Origin: an uncultured Clostridium sp.
GTDB taxonomy: Bacteria; Bacillota; Clostridia; TANB77; CAG-508
Direction of reading: 5' to 3'
Assembly (NCBI GenBank): GCA_947647595.1
Contig: CANSKZ010000008.1
Location: 1-64,000, forward strand
Length of the DNA: 64,000 bases
Of the stretch, positions 40,011 through 47,458 are shown piece by piece (the stretch's first letter is position 1; each line of letters opens with the position of its first letter). Position numbers and translations under genes: made by a program. The notes under the pieces are model-generated. The model was not told the DNA's origin. It did not search any database and saw only the letters and a list, made by a program, of their open reading frames with translations.

Positions 40011-40545
40011 CTATGTAATGTCACAAGTATTTACGATTTTAACGTATGTTTTGCTGGCGATTACTTATTATGCGAAAAATCGTAAAACGGTATTAGTCAT
40101 TAGCTTTTTATCAATCATTGCAAATGCAGTGGCGTATATTTTATTAAATGCGTATACTGGTTTAGCAATGTGTGTTGTGGCTTTAATAAGAAATATTTAC
40201 TTTATGGTAGATGAACAAAAGAATGGAAAGAATGACGAAATTAAGAAAAAAGATATTGTTGCCTTAATTATAATCTATGGTATGATTGCTATTTCTACAG
40301 TTTTTACTTATGAAGGTTTCCTAAGTTTGTTATCTGTTTTTGCAACAATGCTTTATACGTATTCGGTTTGGCAAAAGAAAACTTTGGTGTATAAGTTGTG
40401 CGGAATTCCAGTTGGTGTTTTGTGGATTTTGTATAATTTGTATGTGAAATCGGTATTTGGCGTAATTCTAGAAGCGATTTTGTTGGTGAGTTCGATGATT
40501 GGTTTTGGAATAGAGAGAAAAGGAATGAAAAAAGAAGTTACATAG
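39994..40545 (+). CDS. YgjV-like inner membrane protein
   Basis: The 183-residue protein has about six hydrophobic helices. VFTILTYVLLAITYYAKNRKTVL, then AIANAVAYILL-like sequence, MCVVALIRNIYFM, and LSVFATMLYTYSVWQK match the YgjV (Imp) family of small bacterial membrane proteins of unknown role. It ends the three-gene operon. Confidence 0.75.
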   Translation: MELTINYVMSQVFTILTYVLLAITYYAKNRKTVLVISFLSIIANAVAYILLNAYTGLAMCVVALIRNIYFMVDEQKNGKNDEIKKKDIVALIIIYGMIAISTVFTYEGFLSLLSVFATMLYTYSVWQKKTLVYKLCGIPVGVLWILYNLYVKSVFGVILEAILLVSSMIGFGIERKGMKKEVT

Positions 40546-40556
40546 GAAAACAGATA

Positions 40557-40585
40557 TTGACAAAAAATAGGAAATGTAGTATACT
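40557..40585 (+). promoter_or_regulatory. Promoter of candidate ncRNA (TTGACA-17-TATACT class)
   Basis: TTGACA (40557-40562), 17-bp spacer, TATACT (40580-40585) followed by ATAAT and AACTTATAAG. The same boxes, spacing and downstream AACTTATAAG occur at 47144, and the boxes again at 44957, all in front of non-coding RNAs. Confidence 0.85.
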
Positions 40586-40591
40586 ATAATT

Positions 40592-40762
40592 AACTTATAA
40601 GTTAAAAGTTGTTTGAGAAACAAAATATAAAACCCTAGTGTTAGAGCACTAGGGTTTCGTCTTACTCTTCATCTTCTGGTCAGGCTAATAATGCAAGTAA
40701 GACTATAATAAATTTCAAGAAAAATGTTATGTAAAAATAGAGAATACAACTCTATTTTTTTT
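40592..40762 (+). ncRNA. Candidate structured small RNA, about 170 nt
   Basis: The region has a strong promoter, no open frame with a ribosome binding site, and three ordered hairpins. The first is AAACCCTAGTG/CACTAGGGTTT at 40630-40657. The second is GTCTTACT at 40659 pairing with AGTAAGAC at 40696. The third is the terminator at 40734-40762. It matches no RNA family I know. It could also be a decayed relative of the antisense RNAs at 44992 and 47179. Confidence 0.55.
40734..40762 (+). terminator. Terminator of the candidate ncRNA
   Basis: AAAATAGAG and CTCTATTTT pair around AATACAA and run into a T tract. Confidence 0.85.
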
Positions 40763-40821
40763 ATGGAAACAATTGCAAACCATAAAATTTTGTGATAAAA
40801 TTTGAAAAATAGGAGGAAATT

Positions 40822-41472
40822 ATGCAGCAATATACCGATAAAGAAGTATTTAATCAAAGGTTTGTGGAAATGAATCAAGACATTAGAGTTAAACTTAGGG
40901 AACAAGCCTATGATAATTGGCTTGCCGATTATGAAACTGAAATCGAACAATGTACAACACCAATTATCGATTTGGGTTGTGGCTTGGGAAACAATACATT
41001 GTATTTGCTAGAAAAAGGAAAAGAAGTACTGGCGTGTGATTACGCTGAAGTTGCTATAAAAACAATTGAAAAAGAAATGCCAAAAGCACAAACGAAATTA
41101 TTTGATATGGCACAAAAGTTTCCATTTCAAGATAATTACACAGATATTGTGATAGCCGATTTATGCATTCATTATTTTACAGAAGAAGTAACGAAAAATA
41201 TAATTGAGGAAATTAGGAGAATATTGAAGCTAAATGGAATTTTAATTTTTCGAGTGAATTCTACGCAGGATAGTAATTTTATTGCGCATCATGAAAAAAT
41301 TGATAATAATTTTATTTGGCAAGAAAAATGGAAAAAAAGCAAAAGGCTTTTTGATGAAAAAAGTATTCATAATTTTTTCAAAGATTGGAAAATTGAAAAG
41401 ATGAAGCAAGAGAAAATGTTGCGATATGAGTGTGAAAAGATTGTTTGGAATTGTGCGGTTCGAAAGATTTAA
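40822..41472 (+). CDS. Class I SAM-dependent methyltransferase
   Basis: The 216-residue protein has motif I IIDLGCGLGNNTLYLLEKG, the acidic LACDYAEVAIKTIEKE, and VIADLCIHYFTEEVTKNIIEEI with motif IV-V features. This is the Methyltransf_11/25 type. The N-terminus FNQRFVEMNQDIRVKLREQAYDNW is common in clostridial members. The substrate is unknown. AGGAGGAAATT gives a strong start. Confidence 0.88.
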   Translation: MQQYTDKEVFNQRFVEMNQDIRVKLREQAYDNWLADYETEIEQCTTPIIDLGCGLGNNTLYLLEKGKEVLACDYAEVAIKTIEKEMPKAQTKLFDMAQKFPFQDNYTDIVIADLCIHYFTEEVTKNIIEEIRRILKLNGILIFRVNSTQDSNFIAHHEKIDNNFIWQEKWKKSKRLFDEKSIHNFFKDWKIEKMKQEKMLRYECEKIVWNCAVRKI

Positions 41473-41493
41473 AAGAAAAAGGAGGAATGAAAA

Positions 41494-41928
41494 ATGAAAG
41501 TGATTGTGGGAGGAATTATCCGAAAGGATAACAAAATATTGATGGTGCAAGAGGCACAAGAAAAATGCTATGGACAATGGAATTTTCCAGCTGGACATTT
41601 AGATGAAGGAGAAACGATTTTTGAAGGAGCGATTCGTGAGATTTTCGAAGAAACTGGTTGCAAAGTAAAATTAACGAAAATGTTACCAATTATTTCTGCA
41701 AAAGGAAGTAGCAATATTGTGAGAATTACATTTTTGACGGAATTGTTAGAAGAAAATATTAGTTTTGATCCAAGCGAAATTTTGGCGGTAAAATGGTGGG
41801 AAATTGAAGAAATCAAAAATATGCCAAAAACTGATTTGCGAGGCGAAAAAATGATATTAGAAATGATAAGACAGATAGAAGAAAATGAAGGATATCCATT
41901 GGAATTGATTCGAGAAATGGAGAGTTAA
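41494..41928 (+). CDS. NUDIX hydrolase
   Basis: The 144-residue protein has the Nudix box GHLDEGETIFEGAIREIFEETG (starting WNFPAGHLDEG), with the REIFEE metal ligands intact. It probably hydrolyses a nucleoside diphosphate linked to X. It is followed three bases later by the SGNH hydrolase, in a run of small housecleaning enzymes. Confidence 0.92.
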   Translation: MKVIVGGIIRKDNKILMVQEAQEKCYGQWNFPAGHLDEGETIFEGAIREIFEETGCKVKLTKMLPIISAKGSSNIVRITFLTELLEENISFDPSEILAVKWWEIEEIKNMPKTDLRGEKMILEMIRQIEENEGYPLELIREMES

Positions 41929-41931
41929 TAA

Positions 41932-42618
41932 GTGAAAATAGAAAAGGTCAATATTCTAGGCGATAGTATTACTTGGGGATACGAGGCGTTTACGGAAAAG
42001 AGGCTCAAAATTCGATATCCAGATTTATTAAAAGAAGAATTGCAGTTACAACAAGTTAATCAATATGGAATCAGCGGTTCTACTTTGGCAAGTGGTAAAA
42101 ACGCTTTTGAACCAATGTGTTTGCGATATAAAAATATGGAAGAAGCAGATATGGTTATTGTGTTTGGTGGAACGAATGATTATGACCCTGTTTCGGAAAA
42201 GCCAATCTGCTTAGGAAATAAGCACGAAAAAAATACAGAAACAATTTACGGAGCCATTCATGAAATTTGTCGTGGTTTGAAGGAAAAATATCCAACTGCA
42301 ATCCTTGTTTTTATGACACCTTTGAAAAGAGGTTACGAAAATGAAAATGCTAAGTTAGAATTAAAAACAAAGGTAAAAAATGATTTGGGCTATACTTTAG
42401 AAGATGTTGGGAAGGCGATAAAAGAAGTATGCCAAATGTATGAAATCGATGTGTTTGATTTATATGAAGAATGTGGAATTGAGAAAACAGAAGATGTCTT
42501 AAAATATTTGCCAGATGGTTTGCATCCGACAGAGGAATATCATGAAATTTTAGCAAAGAAGTTAGTGAATTTTATAGAAGTGAAATATGTAAATTATTTA
42601 CAAAAATGGAAGACATAA
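41932..42618 (+). CDS. SGNH/GDSL-family hydrolase
   Basis: The 228-residue protein has the GDS nucleophile block NILGDSITWGYEAF, then GISGSTLASG (block II Gly), VFGGTNDYD (block III Asn), and LPDGLHPTEEYHE with the DxxH block V. These four blocks define SGNH esterases and lipases. The start is GTG 41932. There is no signal peptide, so it acts in the cytoplasm. Confidence 0.9.
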   Translation: MKIEKVNILGDSITWGYEAFTEKRLKIRYPDLLKEELQLQQVNQYGISGSTLASGKNAFEPMCLRYKNMEEADMVIVFGGTNDYDPVSEKPICLGNKHEKNTETIYGAIHEICRGLKEKYPTAILVFMTPLKRGYENENAKLELKTKVKNDLGYTLEDVGKAIKEVCQMYEIDVFDLYEECGIEKTEDVLKYLPDGLHPTEEYHEILAKKLVNFIEVKYVNYLQKWKT

Positions 42619-42620
42619 AA

Positions 42621-42649
42621 TTGACATTTTGAAGAAAAGATGGTATAAT
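42621..42649 (+). promoter_or_regulatory. Promoter of the 42692 gene
   Basis: TTGACA (42621-42626) and TATAAT (42644-42649), 17-bp spacer. Confidence 0.9.
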
Positions 42650-42691
42650 GTAGTTACATAAAGTTTTAGAAAAACAACAAGGAGGATAACG

Positions 42692-42985
42692 ATGGGATTT
42701 TTGAAAGAAGACTTTAATGAAGGAAGCAAAAAAGTATGCCAAGAGGCAGAAGACACTAGAGAGCGGAAAGGGGCTTTGGAGAAGCCGATCAGAGTAATTG
42801 CGTCTGAAGGGTTAAAAGTGACTTTTAAGGTAACTGCTCCAGAAGTTGCAACAGCGATGTATGTAAAACGATTGGAGCAAATGGCTCAGGACCTAGGTGC
42901 CACAGCTACGATATCTGGTACAACAGTAACATACGAATGTCCTAACATGGATATAGTTAAAATAATCACGAAGGTGTGGAAATAA
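42692..42985 (+). CDS. Small hypothetical protein, base composition unlike its neighbours, in-frame CGG
   Basis: I do not recognise this 97-residue protein. It has an AAGGAGGA site, its own promoter and terminator. The second half (KVTFKVTAPEVATAMYVKRL, TISGTTVTYEC) looks like a small alpha/beta domain. Its codons are richer in G and C (CTA, GCC, ACG, GGG) than those around it, hinting at transfer. Codon 25 is CGG; a +1 skip there would stop ten residues later, so the gene only works if CGG is read as an amino acid. Confidence 0.65.
   Translation: MGFLKEDFNEGSKKVCQEAEDTRERKGALEKPIRVIASEGLKVTFKVTAPEVATAMYVKRLEQMAQDLGATATISGTTVTYECPNMDIVKIITKVWK
42764..42766 (+). other. In-frame CGG not explained by +1 recoding
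   Basis: GAG CGG AAA at codon 25 of a compositionally odd gene. The +1 frame gives EGKGLWRSRSE and a stop. Confidence 0.65.
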
Positions 42986-42994
42986 TTTTATGAG

Positions 42995-43031
42995 ACAAGG
43001 TATTTGACGAATGTCATTTGCCTTGTTTTAT
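42995..43031 (+). terminator. Terminator after the 42692 gene
   Basis: ACAAGG pairs with CCTTGT, with an inner TGAC/GTCA helix, followed by TTTTATTTT. Confidence 0.8.
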
Positions 43032-43066
43032 TTTGGAAAATAAAACTATACTTTTTAAGAATATTG

Positions 43067-43075
43067 TGATATAAT
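43067..43075 (+). promoter_or_regulatory. Extended -10 promoter of the 43102 gene
   Basis: TGATATAAT gives a TGn-TATAAT extended -10 box, 27 bp before the start. No good -35 is seen. Confidence 0.65.
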
Positions 43076-43101
43076 GTGAACCAAAGGAAGGTGAAGAAGC
43101 T

Positions 43102-43605
43102 ATGCCAGAAATATGGGATTTATTAGATGAAAATGGAAATAAAACAGGGCAAGTAATGCAAAAAGGAGAGCCAATTCCGGAAGGATTTTTTCATAAAGGA
43201 GCTGATATTTGGATGATAAATTCGCAAGGGAAAATTCTGCTTCAAAAACGTTCTCCAAAGAAAAGACTTTCTCCGAATGTATGGGCGATGACAGGTGGTT
43301 CTGTTATAAAAGGAGAAACTAGTTTGCAAACTATTGAAAGAGAAACTTTAGAAGAATTAGGAATTCAACTAAATATGCAAGAAGTGGAATGGATTCGAAC
43401 GTTTAAAACAGAAGAAGTTTGGCTCGATGAATTTATAGTAAAACAAGAGATTGATTTGAAAGATATTGTCATGCAAGAGACAGAAGTTTGTGATGTGAAG
43501 TGGGTGAGTTTTGAAGAAGCAGAAGCAATTTTTGAAAAGGAACAATTTTTGGAAAATCGTTGGGAATTTGTGAGAGATTTGATAAAAGAGCGATTGGAGA
43601 AATAA
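43102..43605 (+). CDS. NUDIX hydrolase, isopentenyl-isomerase-like
   Basis: The 167-residue protein starts EIWDLLDENGNKTG and has ADIWMINSQGKILLQKRSPKK, then AMTGGSVIKGETSLQTIERETLEELG (the Nudix box). This layout is that of IPP-isomerase-like NUDIX proteins widespread in Firmicutes, most of which are not true isomerases. It begins a three-gene run with a flavin reductase and a GNAT gene. Confidence 0.9.
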   Translation: MPEIWDLLDENGNKTGQVMQKGEPIPEGFFHKGADIWMINSQGKILLQKRSPKKRLSPNVWAMTGGSVIKGETSLQTIERETLEELGIQLNMQEVEWIRTFKTEEVWLDEFIVKQEIDLKDIVMQETEVCDVKWVSFEEAEAIFEKEQFLENRWEFVRDLIKERLEK

Positions 43606-44163
43606 ATGAAAGTTGTGATAATTAGTAGCAGTCCAAACGAGATTGGTTTGACGAATTCGTGTGTGGAAATTGCAAAGGAAACGTTGGAAAAAGAGAAGAT
43701 AGAAACAGAATGGATTGTTTTGAATCAATATAATATTAAAAAGTGTGAAGCATGTGGTAAGCGAGGTTGGGGCATTTGTTTGGAAGAACATCGATGTAGA
43801 ATGAAGGATGATTTTAATGATTTAAAACAAAAAATAGATGCCGTTGATGCCATGATAATTGTTACGCCAGTTTATTTTTATGAAATGAGTGAATCGGCTA
43901 AAACGTTTTTTGATCGATTAAAAAGATGTGAGTCATTTGATGAAAACTCGTACTTGAAAAATAAAAATATGCTGTGTATTGCTTGTGCAGGTGGCAGTGG
44001 AGATGGAACAGAAAATACATTGCATTCTATGAAGATTTTGGCAAAATTTTTGCATATGAATGTTGTAAAACAAATTGGTGTAACGAAAAAGAATTTTGAA
44101 GAGATGAAAAGTGAGATTGTAGAAGGAACTAAGGCGTTAGTTTTAGGAGGAGAAAATGAATAA
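43606..44163 (+). CDS. NADPH-dependent FMN reductase / flavodoxin-fold protein
   Basis: The 185-residue protein reads VVIISSSPNEIGLTNSCVEIA (FMN phosphate loop), CEACGKRGWGICLEE and VTPVYFYEMSESAKTFFDRL (FMN side loop). The CxxC with a further Cys is typical of iron-sulfur flavoprotein-like reductases in anaerobes. It starts directly after the NUDIX stop and overlaps the GNAT gene by 8 bp. Confidence 0.9.
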   Translation: MKVVIISSSPNEIGLTNSCVEIAKETLEKEKIETEWIVLNQYNIKKCEACGKRGWGICLEEHRCRMKDDFNDLKQKIDAVDAMIIVTPVYFYEMSESAKTFFDRLKRCESFDENSYLKNKNMLCIACAGGSGDGTENTLHSMKILAKFLHMNVVKQIGVTKKNFEEMKSEIVEGTKALVLGGENE

Positions 44164-44960
44164 TTTGGAAAAATTGATTGAAATTCATTTTGAAGGGCAA
44201 CTAAAAATTGGTTCTTCCGAAAAAATAGAAAGAGAAAATTATGATGTTCAGTATAGTAAAATGATTGCGGATTGGTATTGGAATTATGCTTTTTTAAAAA
44301 GTCCAGAAGTTGATTTGAAAGTACTTTGGGAAAAAATCAAAAGCGATATGCAAAAATTGGAAAGACAGCCGGTTTTATATTTGATGTCAAATCGAGATAA
44401 TTCTAAGATAGAAAAGCAATTGGGAGATTGTCATTTAGAAAATTTATATACTGATTGTTGGATGGCGATAGAAAACTTGGAGTGTTTTCCTGCGTATGAA
44501 AGCAAACTGCAAGTGGAAATTTTGCAGGTAAAAGAGGAAGAAAAAGCGCAATTTGTTCAAGCGGTTATGGAAGGATTTTCAAGTGATGACCCTGAAGATC
44601 CTTATGGAACTTTGCCAGAAGAATATCGAAAAATTTATGATTTGAAATTTGAGGATGGTGAATTTCATAAATTGGAATATTGTGCGAAATATAAAGAAGA
44701 AATGGTGGGAACAGCTAATCTATGGTATAAAGGGGAATGTGCTATTATTTATAGTGTTTCTACGAAAAAAGAATTTCAAAAACAAGGTATTTGCAAAAAA
44801 ATGATGTCAAATATCATAAAAGATTTGAGGAAACTGGGAATTGATACAGTTTGTGTGCAAACAGAAAAGGGATTTTATACGGAAAAAATTTATCAAAACA
44901 TGGGATTTGAAGAAGTGATGCTTCGGAGAAGTGTATGGAGAGAAGGAAAAAAATTGTTGA
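44156..44960 (+). CDS. GNAT acetyltransferase with a +1 recoding site near the C-terminus
   Basis: The GNAT core lies in the C-terminal half: AIIYSVSTKKEFQKQGICKKMMSNIIKDL contains the V-x-x-x-x-Q-x-x-G/A acetyl-CoA loop, and FYTEKIYQNMGFEE the last strand. Codon 257 is CGG. Zero frame continues to 44989 with a very basic tail that overruns the next promoter. Skipping C44924 gives EEVMLGEVYGEKEKNC and stops at 44960, inside the TTGACA of that promoter. I prefer the recoded end (267 residues). Confidence 0.8.
44924..44927 (+). other. +1 recoding site CTT C-GGA
   Basis: In-frame CGG after CTT. Skipping C44924 makes GGA Gly257 and ends the GNAT protein ten codons later, before the antisense RNA promoter is crossed. 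This is the least certain of the ten sites because both frames stay open for some distance. Confidence 0.7.
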
Positions 44961-44985
44961 CAAGAAGGAAAAATAGGAGTATACT
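44957..44985 (+). promoter_or_regulatory. Promoter of antisense RNA A
   Basis: TTGACA (44957-44962) and TATACT (44980-44985), 17-bp spacer, followed by ATAA. Same class as at 40557 and 47144. Confidence 0.88.
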
Positions 44986-44991
44986 ATAAAT

Positions 44992-45096
44992 ATAAATAAG
45001 TAAATTAAGGGACTTTCGTATACTTTAATTTATAAAAATTTAGACTTTTTAGATAAAAACGAGTAGCAAATGTGGATTGCTACTCGTTTTATTTTT
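44992..45096 (+). ncRNA. Antisense RNA A (type I antitoxin candidate)
   Basis: A transcript from this promoter would run about 105 nt to the bidirectional terminator at 45056. It converges on the minus-strand peptide gene, so the two RNAs overlap at their 3' ends, the usual arrangement for type I toxin-antitoxin pairs in Firmicutes. There is no open frame with a ribosome binding site. Confidence 0.65.
45056..45096. terminator. Bidirectional terminator of locus A
   Basis: AAAACGAGTAGCAA and TTGCTACTCGTTTT give a 14-bp stem with a 7-nt loop; T tracts follow on both strands. Confidence 0.92.
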
Positions 45097-45099
45097 AAT

Positions 45100-45222
45100 T
45101 TAGAAGAATTTTCTTATTTCTTCGATAATTATCTTTAGTATTTCAACTACAATTTTACAAATTTCATATTGTTCTTTTGTGTATTTTTTCTTTTGTTTTC
45201 TTTTAGACTTTTTAGAATTCAT
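45100..45222 (-). CDS. Small toxin-like peptide A, 40 residues
   Basis: The product has a Lys/Arg-rich N-terminus (MNSKKSKRKQKKKYTKEQ) and an amphipathic hydrophobic C-terminus (KIVVEILKIIIEEIRKFF). AAGGAGG lies 8 bases upstream of the ATG. It is homologous in plan and partly in sequence to peptide B at 47292 (KKxSKK..KEQ/KKQ.EI.K). The ATG overlaps the stop of a leader peptide. A membrane-active type I toxin is the best guess; the family is unknown to me. Confidence 0.75.
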   Translation of the reverse strand: MNSKKSKRKQKKKYTKEQYEICKIVVEILKIIIEEIRKFF

Positions 45223-45260
45223 CAATATGTATTCCTCCTTTCGTACCAAATTTGCGCCAC
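45222..45260 (-). CDS. Leader peptide A, 12 residues, coupled to peptide A
   Basis: GTG start after a perfect AAGGAGGTGAT, then GCGCAAATTTGG, encoding MAQIWYERRNTY. Its TGA overlaps the ATG of peptide A (TGATG), and its last codons contain the AGGAGG of peptide A. Locus B has the same arrangement (MAQFCMEGVKK), so the leader is conserved and probably regulates toxin translation. Confidence 0.65.
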   Translation of the reverse strand: MAQIWYERRNTY

Positions 45261-45281
45261 AAAATCACCTCCTTTGGCGCA
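45253..45281 (-). promoter_or_regulatory. Hairpin holding the leader A ribosome binding site
   Basis: TGCGCCA and TGGCGCA form a 7-bp stem around a 15-nt loop. In the minus-strand mRNA the AAGGAGGTGAT is in the loop and most of the GTG start is in the stem. Locus B has the same hairpin with one C-G pair changed to T-A. Confidence 0.75.
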
Positions 45282-45315
45282 TTTTATAAAAAAGTTTGGA
45301 AATATAATTTTTAGT

Positions 45316-45362
45316 TTGGAAAAAGTTTTTAAGAATATAAAAACTTTTAGAATAAAAGTAAA
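45316..45362. repeat. Conserved 5' leader segment of locus A
   Basis: This 47-bp stretch (TTTGGAAAAAGTTTTTAAG onwards) matches 47507-47553 almost base for base and contains an A/T-rich inverted repeat. It lies in the 5' untranslated region of both minus-strand mRNAs. Confidence 0.75.
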
Positions 45363-45371
45363 ATTATAATT

Positions 45372-45400
45372 ATAATACAATACTTTGTTGTAAATTGCAA
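45372..45400 (-). promoter_or_regulatory. Promoter of peptide A mRNA
   Basis: On the minus strand TTGCAA (45395-45400) and TATTAT (45372-45377) are spaced 17 bp. Locus B has TTGCAA-17-TATAAT at the same place. Confidence 0.8.
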
Positions 45401-45421
45401 GTAAAAAATTTCAAAAAAATA

Positions 45422-45435
45422 CGAACAAATGTATT
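45422..45435 (+). promoter_or_regulatory. LexA-like box at the recN promoter
   Basis: CGAACAAATGTATT fits the Gram-positive LexA consensus CGAACRNRYGTTYG at 12 of 14 positions and touches the -35 box. A weaker copy, CGAACATATTTTTG, is at 45470. recN is a classic SOS gene. Confidence 0.7.
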
Positions 45436-45461
45436 GACAAAAAACAAAAGTTTGATATAAT
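45434..45461 (+). promoter_or_regulatory. Promoter of recN
   Basis: TTGACA (45434-45439), 16-bp spacer, TATAAT (45456-45461) with TGA before the -10. Confidence 0.88.
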
Positions 45462-45497
45462 AGCAATATCGAACATATTTTTGGTAGGAGGTAAAGG

Positions 45498-47120
45498 ATG
45501 ATAAATTTATTGCATATAAAAAATATAGGAATTATTGATGATTTAACCATTAATTTAAACGAAGGTTTTAATGTTCTAACAGGTGAAACTGGTGCTGGAA
45601 AAACGCTTATTATTGGTGCCCTAAAAATTTTAGCAGGAGGCAGATTTTCAAAGGAAATGATACGAACAGGAGAAACGAATTCCTTTATTGAAATGTCGAT
45701 TTCTCTACCTGAATTTGAAGATAATGTCATTATTTCAAGGGAAATGAACAGTCATGGCAAAAATATGTGTAAAATTAATGGTAGACTTGTTACAGTAGCA
45801 GAATTAAAAGATTTTATGAAAAATATCATTGATATTCATGGGCAAAATGACAATCAGATGATGCTAGATTTAAGTAAACAGATTGAATTATTAGATGGTT
45901 ATGCCGATGATGAAATCGGGATTTTGAAAGCAGAATATCAGGAAATGTATGAAGAATATTTGAATCTCAAAAAAGAGTTAAATCTAAATTATGGTGATGA
46001 TTTAGAAAAACAGCGCAAATTGGATTTATTAAATTACCAATTAACCGAAATTGAAGAAGCTAACTTAAAGCCAAATGAGGAAACTGAATTAGAAGAGAAA
46101 AGCAAAATAATAGGAGCATCCGAAAAAATTGCGAATCACTTAAAAGAAGCACAAAGTGAAATTGATAATAACTCAATTGATGGTCTCAACAATGCAATTC
46201 GAGCGCTTGAAAAAATTGAGTCATATAATGCAAACTATTCTGATATGGTAACCAGATTGAAAAATTGCTATTATGAAATTCAAGAAACTTCTAGAGATTT
46301 AAGTTGTGAAGAGATTTATTTTGATGCAGAAGAACAAAATAAAATAGAAGCAAGGCTAGATTTGATTTATTCTTTAAAAAGAAAATATGGTAATAATATC
46401 CAGCAAATATTGGAATATCAAGAAAAAATTGAGCAGGAAATTTTTACGATTACGAATTTGGAAAATTATATTTTAGAATTAAAAGATAAGTTAGAAAAGT
46501 TGGAAAATAAAATGCTAGAAGCCAGTCAAAAAATGAATGAAATTCGTGTGAAATGTGCGATTAAATTATCGGATGAAATTACGCAAGAATTAAAAGATTT
46601 AGAAATGAAAAATGCAGAATTTGAAGTAAAAGTAGAATTTTTGGAAAAAGGAAAATTCACAAGCAATGGTTTGGATAAAGTAGAATTCTTAATTTCCACC
46701 AATCAAGGTGATGAAAAAAAGTCTTTGATAAAAATCGCTTCTGGTGGTGAAATGTCAAGAGTGATGCTTGCAATTAAAACTGTTTTAGCAGATGTAGACA
46801 AAACCCCAATTTTAGTTTTTGATGAAATTGATACAGGAATCAGTGGAATTGCAGCAAACAGTACAGGTGAAAAAATGAAAAAAATTGCGCAAAATCATCA
46901 AGTAATTTGCATTACGCATTTAGCAACGATTGCAGCTAAAGGAGATTATAATTATTACATTTTCAAAAGTAGTGAAAATAATATGACAAAAACACAGATT
47001 AATCAATTGAATGAAGAACAAGTTATTCGTGAAATTGCCAGAATTTCGAATGGTGAAATTACAGAAACATCTATTCAAAATGCCAGAGAAATGCGAAAAA
47101 TGTCTCAAAAGATTGCATGA
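45498..47120 (+). CDS. recN: DNA repair protein RecN
   Basis: This 540-residue SMC-like ATPase acts early in double-strand break repair. NIGIIDDLTINLNEGFNVLTGETGAGKT is the RecN N-terminus with Walker A; DIHGQNDNQMMLD is the Q-loop; a long coiled coil occupies about 150-370; ASGGEMSRVMLAIK and ILVFDEIDTGISG are signature and Walker B. Its length is slightly short for the family. It is monocistronic with an SOS-like promoter and is flanked by the two peptide loci. AGGAGG precedes the ATG. Confidence 0.96.
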   Translation: MINLLHIKNIGIIDDLTINLNEGFNVLTGETGAGKTLIIGALKILAGGRFSKEMIRTGETNSFIEMSISLPEFEDNVIISREMNSHGKNMCKINGRLVTVAELKDFMKNIIDIHGQNDNQMMLDLSKQIELLDGYADDEIGILKAEYQEMYEEYLNLKKELNLNYGDDLEKQRKLDLLNYQLTEIEEANLKPNEETELEEKSKIIGASEKIANHLKEAQSEIDNNSIDGLNNAIRALEKIESYNANYSDMVTRLKNCYYEIQETSRDLSCEEIYFDAEEQNKIEARLDLIYSLKRKYGNNIQQILEYQEKIEQEIFTITNLENYILELKDKLEKLENKMLEASQKMNEIRVKCAIKLSDEITQELKDLEMKNAEFEVKVEFLEKGKFTSNGLDKVEFLISTNQGDEKKSLIKIASGGEMSRVMLAIKTVLADVDKTPILVFDEIDTGISGIAANSTGEKMKKIAQNHQVICITHLATIAAKGDYNYYIFKSSENNMTKTQINQLNEEQVIREIARISNGEITETSIQNAREMRKMSQKIA

Positions 47121-47143
47121 ACGAAATTTTAAAAAGAAATTAC

Positions 47144-47172
47144 TTGACAGCATTTGATAAATAGAGTATACT
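47144..47172 (+). promoter_or_regulatory. Promoter of antisense RNA B
   Basis: TTGACA (47144-47149) and TATACT (47167-47172), 17-bp spacer, followed by ATAACTTATAAG as at 40557. Confidence 0.88.
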
Positions 47173-47178
47173 ATAACT

Positions 47179-47296
47179 TATAAGAAGTAGATTAAATGTT
47201 GTTGATACATTTTAATTTATAAAGAAATACTTTTTTGTTTCAATAAAAAGAAACGAAAACAGGTAGTACTGTGAATACTACCTGTTTTTATTTATT
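47179..47296 (+). ncRNA. Antisense RNA B (type I antitoxin candidate)
   Basis: The expected transcript is about 118 nt to the terminator at 47256, converging on the minus-strand peptide B gene with 3' overlap. Its promoter and layout equal those of antisense RNA A. Confidence 0.65.
47256..47296. terminator. Bidirectional terminator of locus B
   Basis: AAAACAGGTAGTA and TACTACCTGTTTT form a 13-bp stem with a 7-nt loop (CTGTGAA; locus A has ATGTGGA). Confidence 0.92.
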
Positions 47297-47426
47297 TTAA
47301 TCCAAAAAATTTATGTAAAAAATCTACAGCTGTGTTTAAAATCTCTAATATAAGTTTATATATTTCTAGTTGCTTTTTTGAGAATTTTTTAGATTTCTTT
47401 TTACGTGAAATACTTTTTCGTTTCAT
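47292..47426 (-). CDS. Small toxin-like peptide B, 44 residues
   Basis: The product has a basic N-terminus (MKRKSISRKKKSKKFSKKQ) and an amphipathic C-terminus (YKLILEILNTAVDFLHKFF). It shares with peptide A the SKK, (K)KQ-EI-K, EIL and KFF elements. GGAGTG lies upstream and the ATG overlaps the TGA of leader B. An unrelated role such as a quorum-type or antimicrobial peptide cannot be ruled out. Confidence 0.75.
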   Translation of the reverse strand: MKRKSISRKKKSKKFSKKQLEIYKLILEILNTAVDFLHKFFGLK

Positions 47427-47458
47427 TTTTTCACTCCTTCCATACAAAATTGTGCCAC
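47423..47458 (-). CDS. Leader peptide B, 11 residues, coupled to peptide B
   Basis: GTG start after AAGGAGGTGAT, encoding MAQFCMEGVKK. Its stop overlaps the peptide B start (ATGA). The first three residues and the whole gene plan match leader A. Confidence 0.65.
   Translation of the reverse strand: MAQFCMEGVKK

Noticed and set aside
45169..45369. Plus-strand open frame across locus A
   Set aside because: It runs antisense to the well-supported peptide and has no ribosome binding site.
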